Positions 1-4,869 of a stretch of DNA of 5,297 nucleotides are shown here, piece by piece. The DNA lies in NCBI GenBank assembly GCA_031261945.1, contig JAISIQ010000113.1:1-5297 (forward strand), written 5' to 3'. Below the pieces are notes generated by a model that was not told the DNA's origin, ran no database searches, and saw nothing but the letters and a program-made list of their open reading frames with translations. The DNA is from Methanobrevibacter sp. Its GTDB lineage: Archaea; Methanobacteriota; Methanobacteria; Methanobacteriales; Methanobacteriaceae. The number at the start of each line of letters is the position of its first letter. Within the stretch, counting starts at the first letter, position 1. Position numbers and translations under genes: made by a program.

Positions 1-10
1 GTAGTTAGTA

Positions 11-15
11 GGTGA
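11..15 (+). promoter_or_regulatory. Ribosome binding site of mfnE (GGTGA)
   Basis: GGTGA is complementary to the archaeal 16S rRNA 3' end. It lies 7 bases before the ATT at 23, which is in frame with the conserved KIGGSL motif. This spacing is the main argument for an ATT start. The out-of-frame TTG at 24 is 8 bases away and the out-of-frame ATG at 30 is 14 bases away. Confidence 0.6.
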
Positions 16-22
16 GATTATT

Positions 23-679
23 ATTGAGTATGTTGTTAAAATTGGAGGAAGTTTATTTCCAAAAATAGCTATTAATCTAATAAAAGCTTTTAAAGGAAAA
101 AATATTCTTTTAATTAATGGAGGAGGGGAATTTGCAAATCTTATTCGTAAATATGATGATGAAGAGGGGTTTTCAAATTACGTTACTCATGAAACAGCTA
201 TTGATTCCATGGATATAATAGCTAAACTCATTAATGATAAATTTGATTTTATAAAACTTGTTTATTCAATTGAAGATGCAAAAAAAGTTAATAATGAAGG
301 AAATATCCCTATTCTTGCTTGTTCAGCTATTTTAAAAGATAATAAAGCAATTGAAAATTCATGGGATATGACTTCAGATTCAATATCTGCATATGTTGCA
401 AAGTTACTAAAAGCGAAACTTTTAATAGCTACAAATGTAGATGGTATATATACCCAAAAACCTGATCAATTAGGTTCAAAATTTATTGATGAAATTGATG
501 CTAAAAAACTGCTAACTTTTAATGAGACATCAGTTGACCTAATGTTAGGTAAGCTATTGCTTGAATTTGGGATGAACTGTTTTGTTGTAAATGGAAACTT
601 TCCTGAGAGAGTTTTATCCCTAATTAACGAAACAACAGATGATTATAATTTTCCATACACGCTTATTAGAGGTGAATAA
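23..679 (+). CDS. mfnE: [5-(aminomethyl)furan-3-yl]methyl phosphate kinase (MfnE), amino acid kinase family
   Basis: This is a cytoplasmic kinase of methanofuran biosynthesis. The family phosphorylates aminomethylfuran-methyl phosphate to the diphosphate before condensation with tyramine. Counting from the ATT at 23 the protein has 218 residues, close to the usual family size. Visible motifs are KIGGSL (6-11), GGGEF (33-37), SWDMTSDS (113-120), TNVDGIY (137-143), VDLMLGKLL (171-179), VVNG (188-191) and the C-terminal TLIRGE; the first is the phosphate-binding Lys-Gly-Gly of amino acid kinases. The conserved KIGG motif lies far upstream of the first in-frame ATG (209, residue 63), so the gene must start earlier. 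No ATG, GTG or TTG exists in frame after the stop at 2-4. The ATT at 23 sits 7 bases after GGTGA and is the best candidate. A one-base deletion after a former TTG (24) or ATG (30) start is the alternative. The stop codon touches the next gene's ATG. Family call confident, exact start uncertain. Confidence 0.88.
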   Translation: MEYVVKIGGSLFPKIAINLIKAFKGKNILLINGGGEFANLIRKYDDEEGFSNYVTHETAIDSMDIIAKLINDKFDFIKLVYSIEDAKKVNNEGNIPILACSAILKDNKAIENSWDMTSDSISAYVAKLLKAKLLIATNVDGIYTQKPDQLGSKFIDEIDAKKLLTFNETSVDLMLGKLLLEFGMNCFVVNGNFPERVLSLINETTDDYNFPYTLIRGE

Positions 680-841
680 ATGACTAAAATAATTTGTAAA
701 TCTTGCAAACAAGAAATACCACTTATTGAACCTTATGTTCAATTTCCATGTCCTGAATGTGATGAATTAATAGCTAGATGCGAAAAATGTCGTACTTTTG
801 GACATACTTATGTTTGTGATTGTGGTTTCCAAGGACCTTAA
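680..841 (+). CDS. Small archaeal Zn-ribbon protein (HVO_2753/COG2888-like), translation-associated
   Basis: A 53-residue protein with eight cysteines in four knuckles: C6-x2-C9, C24-x2-C27, C34-x2-C37 and C46-x-C48. It ends in the sequence CDCGFQGP, which matches the family of short archaeal zinc-finger proteins often annotated as Zn-ribbon RNA-binding proteins with a role in translation. Two zinc ions could be bound by these eight thiols (inference). The ATG directly follows the mfnE stop. Its ribosome site GAGGTGA (669-675 region) lies inside the last mfnE codons, so the two genes are probably translationally coupled. In euryarchaea I recall this family sitting beside EF-1beta, as it does here, but here about 600 bases separate them. 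The biochemical role is not shown by the sequence. Confidence 0.88.
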   Translation: MTKIICKSCKQEIPLIEPYVQFPCPECDELIARCEKCRTFGHTYVCDCGFQGP

Positions 842-844
842 ATC

Positions 845-923
845 ACATATTATATTTTAATATGTATAATTTTAGTGTATAATTTTAGTATTAATTATAA
901 AATATTTGCGTAATATTTTTTTT
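845..923 (+). terminator. Probable transcription terminator of the mfnE-Zn-ribbon operon
   Basis: Four bases after the stop codon a perfect 8-bp stem, ACATATTA (845-852) and TAATATGT (858-865), encloses a 5-base loop. A run of eight T follows at 916-923. Archaeal terminators rely mainly on oligo-T stretches, so the T8 is the likelier functional element. The stem is AT-only and weak. Confidence 0.45.
864..889. repeat. Perfect tandem duplication of a 13-mer
   Basis: GTATAATTTTAGT occurs twice without a gap, at 864-876 and 877-889. It overlaps the right arm of the hairpin that follows the Zn-ribbon gene. Confidence 0.85.
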
Positions 924-978
924 ATTGATAGTATAAAATTTTACATAATTAAATAAATTTTTCATTAAATTCTTATTA

Positions 979-986
979 TTTATATA
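979..986 (+). promoter_or_regulatory. TATA-box match TTTATATA inside the intergenic region
   Basis: The octamer matches the archaeal box A consensus exactly. A transcript from it would start near 1007-1012 and run toward EF-1beta, giving either a leader of more than 400 bases or a separate short RNA. In DNA this AT-rich such a match can arise by chance, and no clear BRE is visible. Confidence 0.2.
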
Positions 987-1083
987 ATGGCATATTTTTT
1001 TCTAATAGCTGTAATTTTTATTTATATTATTAATATTGTTAAATGTTAATAATTTACAAGAGTTCATGTAATTTTTAAGCCAC

Positions 1084-1133
1084 ATAGACATTTTTATGTC
1101 AAATAAACCAAAAATATTAAATATTATGTCTAT
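1084..1133. repeat. Inverted repeat with a nested smaller hairpin
   Basis: ATAGACAT (1084-1091) and ATGTCTAT (1126-1133) are perfect reverse complements. The left arm can instead pair locally through GACAT (1087-1091) and ATGTC (1096-1100) with a 4-base loop. The two pairings exclude each other. A full AATAGCTATT palindrome follows at 1136-1145. Function unknown. Confidence 0.5.
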
Positions 1134-1169
1134 CAAATAGCTATTTAGTATCTTAAATAAATATAAAAT

Positions 1170-1193
1170 AAATTTTTTATAAAATTTTTTATA
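1170..1193. repeat. Perfect tandem duplication of a 12-mer with T6 tracts
   Basis: AAATTTTTTATA occurs at 1170-1181 and again at 1182-1193. Each copy carries a T6 run that could also weaken transcription elongation. Confidence 0.85.
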
Positions 1194-1219
1194 ATTTATT
1201 AAGATAATATTTAATGTAA

Positions 1220-1241
1220 ATTATAATTAGATTATAATTAG
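1220..1241. repeat. Perfect tandem duplication of an 11-mer
   Basis: ATTATAATTAG occurs at 1220-1230 and 1231-1241 with no gap. It belongs to a run of similar short duplications in this intergenic region. Confidence 0.85.
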
Positions 1242-1252
1242 ATACTAAAAAG

Positions 1253-1275
1253 CAAGCTATAAAACAAGCTATAAA
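1253..1275. repeat. Near-tandem duplication of an 11-mer, 12-base period
   Basis: CAAGCTATAAA occurs at 1253-1263 and 1265-1275, separated by a single A. Confidence 0.8.
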
Positions 1276-1299
1276 GTAAATGATATTTAATGATTTTAG

Positions 1300-1407
1300 T
1301 AAAATTAAATAATAAAATTATTAGAAAAATGTAGAAGAATAATATGCACCACATTTATTATATACTACATTATAACTACATATTAAATATAAAATTAAAT
1401 AATAAAA
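1300..1407. repeat. 18-base direct repeat pair, 90 bases apart
   Basis: TAAAATTAAATAATAAAA occurs at 1300-1317 and at 1390-1407. The copies bracket the likely EF-1beta promoter stretch. The bases on either side differ (g versus a before, t versus c after), so the match is bounded. Low complexity makes a chance origin possible. Confidence 0.7.
1358..1365 (+). promoter_or_regulatory. Candidate TATA box for EF-1beta
   Basis: TTATATAC resembles archaeal box A. A start about 25 bases downstream would give a leader of roughly 55 bases before the ATG at 1444, long enough to carry the ribosome site at 1431. Several other AT-rich octamers nearby could serve instead. Confidence 0.3.
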
Positions 1408-1430
1408 CTATAAAAATTTATATTAAAATT

Positions 1431-1435
1431 GGAGG
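1431..1435 (+). promoter_or_regulatory. Ribosome binding site that sets the EF-1beta start (GGAGG)
   Basis: GGAGG lies 8 bases before the ATG at 1444. The in-frame TTG at 1429 overlaps this site and has no site of its own, so the five-residue N-terminal extension it would give is rejected. Confidence 0.75.
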
Positions 1436-1443
1436 ATAATAGA

Positions 1444-1713
1444 ATGGGAGAAGTAGTTGCTACTGTAAAATTAATGCCTGAAAGTCCTGATGTTGATTTA
1501 GAACAAATGAAAATTGATGTACAAAATGCTGTAAATGAAGATGCTGAATTTCATAAAGTTGAAGAAGAGCCAATAGCTTTTGGTTTAGTTGCTTTAAATG
1601 TTATGTTCATCGTCGATGATGGTGAAGGTGGAACTGAAATCGTAGAAGAAAAATTAGCTAATCTTCCTAATGTTAACAGCATTGAAGTTATGGATGTTAG
1701 AAGATTAATGTAA
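1444..1713 (+). CDS. ef1b: Translation elongation factor 1-beta (aEF-1beta)
   Basis: An 89-residue protein, the normal length for the archaeal factor. It is the guanine nucleotide exchange factor that reloads EF-1alpha with GTP in the cytoplasm. The protein begins MGEVVATVKLMPESPDVDLEQ and carries the conserved block around EEEPIAFGLVALNV (residues 41-54). The C-terminal VDDGEGGTEIVEEKL...VNSIEVMDVRRL completes the alpha-beta sandwich typical of the EF1-GNE domain. It follows the mfnE/Zn-ribbon pair, a neighbourhood I recall from other methanogens (in Methanocaldococcus jannaschii mfnE and EF-1beta are adjacent). The long spacer and its own TATA-like box suggest independent transcription here. 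It is acidic, as expected for the family. No defect is visible. Confidence 0.95.
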   Translation: MGEVVATVKLMPESPDVDLEQMKIDVQNAVNEDAEFHKVEEEPIAFGLVALNVMFIVDDGEGGTEIVEEKLANLPNVNSIEVMDVRRLM

Positions 1714-1770
1714 TTTTTCTTATATTTTTACTTCTTTTTACTTATTTTTATTAATTTTTCATTATTTTTT
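1714..1770 (+). terminator. Multiple oligo-T terminator after EF-1beta
   Basis: Six T-runs of five or six bases start at 1714, 1725, 1735, 1745, 1755 and 1765, right after the stop codon. Repeated oligo-T on the coding strand is the known archaeal intrinsic termination signal. The near-perfect 10-base spacing is unusual and is discussed as a finding. Confidence 0.7.
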
Positions 1771-1788
1771 AAATTAAATCATTTTTTA

Positions 1789-1835
1789 ATCATTAATTTT
1801 ATGCATGATTTTGATTATATGGCATAATTAATGAT
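1789..1835. repeat. Inverted repeat upstream of the transporter gene, possible operator
   Basis: The left arm ATCATTAATT (1789-1798) plus ATGC (1801-1804) pairs with the right arm GCAT (1822-1825) plus AATTAATGAT (1826-1835). This gives 14 paired bases with a TT bulge and a 17-base centre. The right arm ends a few bases before the TATA-like stretch of the transporter gene, where archaeal regulators often bind. It could also form an RNA hairpin that closes EF-1beta transcription. Confidence 0.5.
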
Positions 1836-1836
1836 A

Positions 1837-1849
1837 TAATTTAAAAATA
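1837..1849 (+). promoter_or_regulatory. Candidate TATA box of the transporter gene
   Basis: The stretch TAATTTAAAAATA lies about 25 bases before the start codons at 1861/1870. Transcription would begin at or next to the start codon, so the mRNA may be leaderless. That fits the absence of a clear ribosome site upstream of 1861. Confidence 0.35.
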
Positions 1850-1869
1850 AATTAATATAAGTGGTTAAG

Positions 1870-3117
1870 ATGTTTGATCTCATCTTAGCTTGCTTTTTAG
1901 GAATAGTTTGTGGTGCATGTACTGGATTTGTTCCAGGAATCCATGTAAATACAGCAGGAGCTATTATTTTTGCTTCATCTACTTTTTTACTTGGATTTTT
2001 ATCTCCAGAATTCCTGTGTGTTTTCTTAGTAGCTATGTCAATAGCTCATGCTATGATTGAATTTGTGCCATCTATGATGCTCGGAGTTCCAGAGGAAGGG
2101 ACAGCTCTTTCTATTTTACCTGGCCATAGAATGGTTCTTGAAGGTAGATCTAAGGAAGCTATTAGAATAGTATCTCTTGGTGGCTTTGGAGCTATTTTTG
2201 TTACAATAATCATGCTCCCTATTTTTGCTATTGTTTTACCTGCTACTCATGAGATAATTAAGCCATTTACTTGGATAATTCTCCTTGTTGGTTCTATTTA
2301 TATGACTTGGAAGTTAAGTAATGGTAATAAAGCATTTGCTTGGTCTCTTTGTCTTTTTATTTTGTCTGGAATTATGGGGTGGGTGATGTTTCAAACACCT
2401 ATTTCCTCAGGATTATCAATGATGTGTATATTTTCAGGACTTTTTGGAATTAGTACAATCCTTTTTAGCTTAAATGATAGCTCTTTCATCCCACATCAAA
2501 ATAAATTCTATGATTTACACCTTAACAAAGATATGTTTAGAAGTATCTTTGCAGGAGGAATCACTGGAGCTATTTTAGGATTTTTGCCTGGCTTTGGACC
2601 TGCTCAAGGCGGAGTAATAGCTCAACAAGCAAGTGGGGCTAGTGGTGAAGATGATACAGTTTCATTTCTCACAACAATCAGTGGATTAAATACTTCAGAC
2701 ACCTTATTTTCCCTAATAGCTATTTATCTAATTGGAAATCCAAGAAGCGGAATAGCTGTATACATGAGTTATTTCATCGAAACTTTTTCAATTCCTCATC
2801 TTTTAATTTTCACTTTCACAGCTCTTGTTGCAGTATCAATTTCTGTAATACTTTGTATAAAATTAGGAGATAGTTTTGCAAAGATTATGCAAGGCATAGA
2901 TTATAAAAAACTTTCTATTGCAGTAATAATATTAATGATAATAATTCTTTATATATTTGCAATAATTTATAAAGCACCAATTCCTTATTTAACCTTGATG
3001 CTTATTGCTTCAACAGCTTTAGGACTTCTTCCTCATTATTTGGGTCTTAGTAAATCACATTTAATGGGTGTGTTAATTCTTCCAGCATTTGTTATATATT
3101 TCACAATGTTTATGTAA
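1870..3117 (+). CDS. TctA-family integral membrane transporter (archaeal COG1784 type)
   Basis: The protein has 415 residues from the ATG at 1870, or 418 from the GTG at 1861 (numbering below uses the longer form). It is strongly hydrophobic, with about ten to twelve membrane segments spread over the whole length. Two Gly-Pro-Gly motifs mark the internal duplication of the TctA/DUF112 family: GFVPGIHVN (22-30) and GFLPGFGPAQGG (240-251). Each is followed by a second conserved block: GVPEEGTALSILPGHR (75-90), and SGLNTSDTLFSL (274-285) with IGNPRSGIAVYM (291-302). Bacterial TctA is the large permease of tripartite tricarboxylate transporters. No TctB or periplasmic TctC gene lies in the window, so the substrate cannot be assigned. 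The gene appears to be monocistronic, with its own TATA-like box and an inverted repeat upstream. The start is uncertain by three codons; GTGGT at 1861-1865 may serve as a weak ribosome site for 1870. Confidence 0.88.
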   Translation: MFDLILACFLGIVCGACTGFVPGIHVNTAGAIIFASSTFLLGFLSPEFLCVFLVAMSIAHAMIEFVPSMMLGVPEEGTALSILPGHRMVLEGRSKEAIRIVSLGGFGAIFVTIIMLPIFAIVLPATHEIIKPFTWIILLVGSIYMTWKLSNGNKAFAWSLCLFILSGIMGWVMFQTPISSGLSMMCIFSGLFGISTILFSLNDSSFIPHQNKFYDLHLNKDMFRSIFAGGITGAILGFLPGFGPAQGGVIAQQASGASGEDDTVSFLTTISGLNTSDTLFSLIAIYLIGNPRSGIAVYMSYFIETFSIPHLLIFTFTALVAVSISVILCIKLGDSFAKIMQGIDYKKLSIAVIILMIIILYIFAIIYKAPIPYLTLMLIASTALGLLPHYLGLSKSHLMGVLILPAFVIYFTMFM

Positions 3118-3336
3118 TAGCTAACTTAGTTCCATAATAATACTTTTTGTCTTGGATAATGTTATTAATAATATCATTAGCATTATTAATACTATTAGTA
3201 CTATTAGTAATACAATAATTAATACTATAATTATAAATAGTATTACAAATAATAATATTGATATTAGTAATAAAAAATATAAAAAAATTAATACTTTTAA
3301 AAATATTAATAAAATAAATAGAAATGTTGTGTTTTT
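3118..3336. repeat. AAT/ATT/AGT simple-sequence intergenic tract
   Basis: From about 3155 the DNA is built from triplets such as AAT, ATT, AGT and ACT, including a perfect tandem ACTATTAGT (3191-3199, 3200-3208). A TTG-started frame (3152-3346) stays open only because the triplets contain no stop in that phase. It would encode an Asn/Ile/Ser/Thr-rich peptide with no ribosome site. The same composition runs into the first codons of the ATPase gene. A short T5 run at 3144-3148 may end transporter transcription. Confidence 0.65.
3275..3283 (+). promoter_or_regulatory. Candidate TATA box of the secretion ATPase gene
   Basis: AAATATAAA lies about 55-60 bases before the ATG at 3337 and would give a leader of around 30 bases. 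Surrounding DNA is almost entirely A/T, so the assignment is weak. Confidence 0.2.
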
Positions 3337-4800
3337 ATGGATTTAAATAATGATAATAATGATATGGATAATAATATTGTCCCTAAATATGAATTAATTA
3401 AACCTAATTTTTCAAATAAAGAAAAAGAGCTTCTTGATGAGTTAAGAACAAATCTTGTGGATTTAGCTATTTCTTCTGGTGATGATTTCAATTTTGATGA
3501 AATAGCTATAATAAACGATATAAAAAACTTTTTAAAGATAAAATTGTCTCGAATCCCAGAAATGTCTGAAGAAGGAATATCAAGAGAAGACAATAGCTAT
3601 ATCGAAGAATTAGCTTATAAATTCTTTCAATATATCGTAGGTTATGGGGAAATTGATTCCTTGATTAAAGATGATGAGCTTGAAGAAATTATGATAATTG
3701 GAATCAATAAACCAGTTTTTGTTTATCATAGGAAACATGGAATGATGGAAACCAATTTAGTTTTTAAATCTAATGAGGAAATCATTTCAATCATTGATTC
3801 AATAGCTCGCCAAATAAACAGGCGAATTGATCAAGAATCTCCAATTTTAGATGCAAGATTAGAGGATGGATCAAGGGTAAATGCGACTATTCCTCCTATT
3901 TCTGCTGATGGTCCATCAGTTACTATTAGAAAGTTTAAAAAAGATCCATTAACTATCATTGATTTAATTAAAGCAAATACTTTAAATTCAGAAATAGCTG
4001 CATTCTTTTGGCTCTGTTTTGATGGATTAGGAGTTAAACCAGCTAATGCGATAATTTCTGGTGGAACAAGTTCTGGAAAAACAACCACACTCAATGCTTT
4101 AGCTAATTTTATAAATCCAAGGGAGCGTATAATAACTATCGAAGACACACTTGAGCTTCAAATTCCCCATAAACATACTGTTAGAATGGAAACTCGCCCA
4201 GCTAATATTGAAAACAAGGGAGAATTAGATATGGATGATTTAGTTAAAAACTCACTTAGACAAAGACCTGACAGAGTAATCGTAGGTGAGGTAAGAGGAA
4301 AAGAAGCTATAACGCTCTTTACGGCTTTAAATACAGGACATTCGGGATTTGGAACACTTCATGCAAATAACTCTCGTGAAACTTTAACTCGCCTTACAAA
4401 TCCTCCTATGAATGTTCCAAAAATAATGATTTCAGCTATTGACTTTATAATCATGCAAAATAGAATTTATCGTTCAGATGGTGTATCATTAAGGCGTATA
4501 AGTGAAGTAGATGAAGTTGTTGGAATGGAAGAAGGAACAATTCAATTAAATAAGCTATTTAAATGGAATTCAGAAACAGATAAAATTGAAAATGTAGCTA
4601 TTTCAAGCAATACTTTAAGAGAAATAGCTATTATAAGAGGAGTTCAAATTGCTGATTTGGAAGAAGAAATAGCTAAACGTGAAAGAGTTTTAAACTTTTT
4701 AGTTGAGAATAATATTAGAACTATTAAAGATGTTAGTAATGTAATTGAAAGTTATTATATAAATCCTGAAGGGGTTTTAGATACTATTAAAAATATATAA
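3337..4800 (+). CDS. Type II/IV secretion or pilus assembly ATPase (TadA/CpaF/FlaI superfamily)
   Basis: A 487-residue cytoplasmic AAA-like hexameric ATPase that powers assembly of type IV pilus-like filaments or secretion. Residues 1-15 are Asn/Asp-rich. Residues 30-200 form the N-terminal domain, with the typical [21 protein letters not shown] (115-135) and [13 protein letters not shown] (175-187). The nucleotide-binding domain follows: Walker [11 protein letters not shown] (242-251), Asp box [13 protein letters not shown] (263-275), Walker [11 protein letters not shown] (312-321) and His box [13 protein letters not shown] (333-345). All catalytic motifs are intact. The region after about 410 ends in a helical, charged tail ([15 protein letters not shown]). 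ATG 3337 is the first start after an in-frame stop at 3319; no ribosome site is visible, and ATG 3364 is an alternative. Without archaellum genes in view, a Tad/pilus role is likelier than motility. The next gene is probably its membrane platform. Confidence 0.92.
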   Translation: MDLNNDNNDMDNNIVPKYELIKPNFSNKEKELLDELRTNLVDLAISSGDDFNFDEIAIINDIKNFLKIKLSRIPEMSEEGISREDNSYIEELAYKFFQYIVGYGEIDSLIKDDELEEIMIIGINKPVFVYHRKHGMMETNLVFKSNEEIISIIDSIARQINRRIDQESPILDARLEDGSRVNATIPPISADGPSVTIRKFKKDPLTIIDLIKANTLNSEIAAFFWLCFDGLGVKPANAIISGGTSSGKTTTLNALANFINPRERIITIEDTLELQIPHKHTVRMETRPANIENKGELDMDDLVKNSLRQRPDRVIVGEVRGKEAITLFTALNTGHSGFGTLHANNSRETLTRLTNPPMNVPKIMISAIDFIIMQNRIYRSDGVSLRRISEVDEVVGMEEGTIQLNKLFKWNSETDKIENVAISSNTLREIAIIRGVQIADLEEEIAKRERVLNFLVENNIRTIKDVSNVIESYYINPEGVLDTIKNI

Positions 4801-4855
4801 TTTTAACAATATGGTTTTAAAAACATATAATTCTTCTTTTTTCATAATAACTGTT

Positions 4856-4863
4856 AAGGAGGT
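4856..4863 (+). promoter_or_regulatory. Strong ribosome binding site before the last gene (AAGGAGGT)
   Basis: This is an excellent match to the anti-Shine-Dalgarno complement. The only in-frame codon at proper distance that could initiate is ATT at 4870, after a 6-base spacer. The frame is closed by TAA at 4855-4857, and the next ATG in frame is 192 bases downstream at 5062 without a ribosome site. Confidence 0.65.
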
Positions 4864-4869
4864 ATTTTT

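Larger units (their letters stand above)
842..1443. other. Long AT-rich intergenic region without a convincing gene
   Basis: About 600 bases lie between the Zn-ribbon gene and EF-1beta. I found no reading frame with a recognisable protein, no tRNA and no GC-rich island of the kind that marks structured RNA in such AT-rich genomes. It does hold a hairpin plus T8 run after the Zn-ribbon gene, four dimeric tandem duplications of 11-13 bases, an 8-bp inverted repeat, an 18-base direct repeat and two TATA-like boxes. A 20-codon hydrophobic frame at 987-1049 is too weak to call. Confidence 0.7.

Noticed and set aside
209..679. Kinase start at ATG 209
   Set aside because: It would remove the KIGGSL and GGGEF motifs encoded upstream in the same frame and leave an incomplete nucleotide-binding fold.
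1429..1443. Five-codon TTG-started extension of EF-1beta
   Set aside because: The TTG overlaps the GGAGG site that serves ATG 1444, and the family starts at the MGEV methionine.
842..1443. tRNA, box C/D or H/ACA RNA gene in the long spacer
   Set aside because: No GC-rich island, no cloverleaf, and no paired C and D boxes were seen. Stems are short and A/T only.
3155..3320. Possible CRISPR array or satellite repeat
   Set aside because: There are no evenly spaced identical repeats with unique spacers, only imperfect triplet simple sequence.
3152..3346. TTG-started 64-codon Asn/Ile/Ser-rich frame as a gene
   Set aside because: It has no ribosome site, its low complexity follows from triplet simple sequence, and it overlaps the ATPase start. 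Kept only as a finding.
3306..3593. Minus-strand frame of 95 codons
   Set aside because: It lies opposite the ATPase coding frame and its translation shows no domain, so it is an antisense shadow.
3831..4148. Minus-strand frame of 105 codons
   Set aside because: It is opposite the ATPase Walker A region, whose coding frame is unambiguous, and has no ribosome site or family resemblance.
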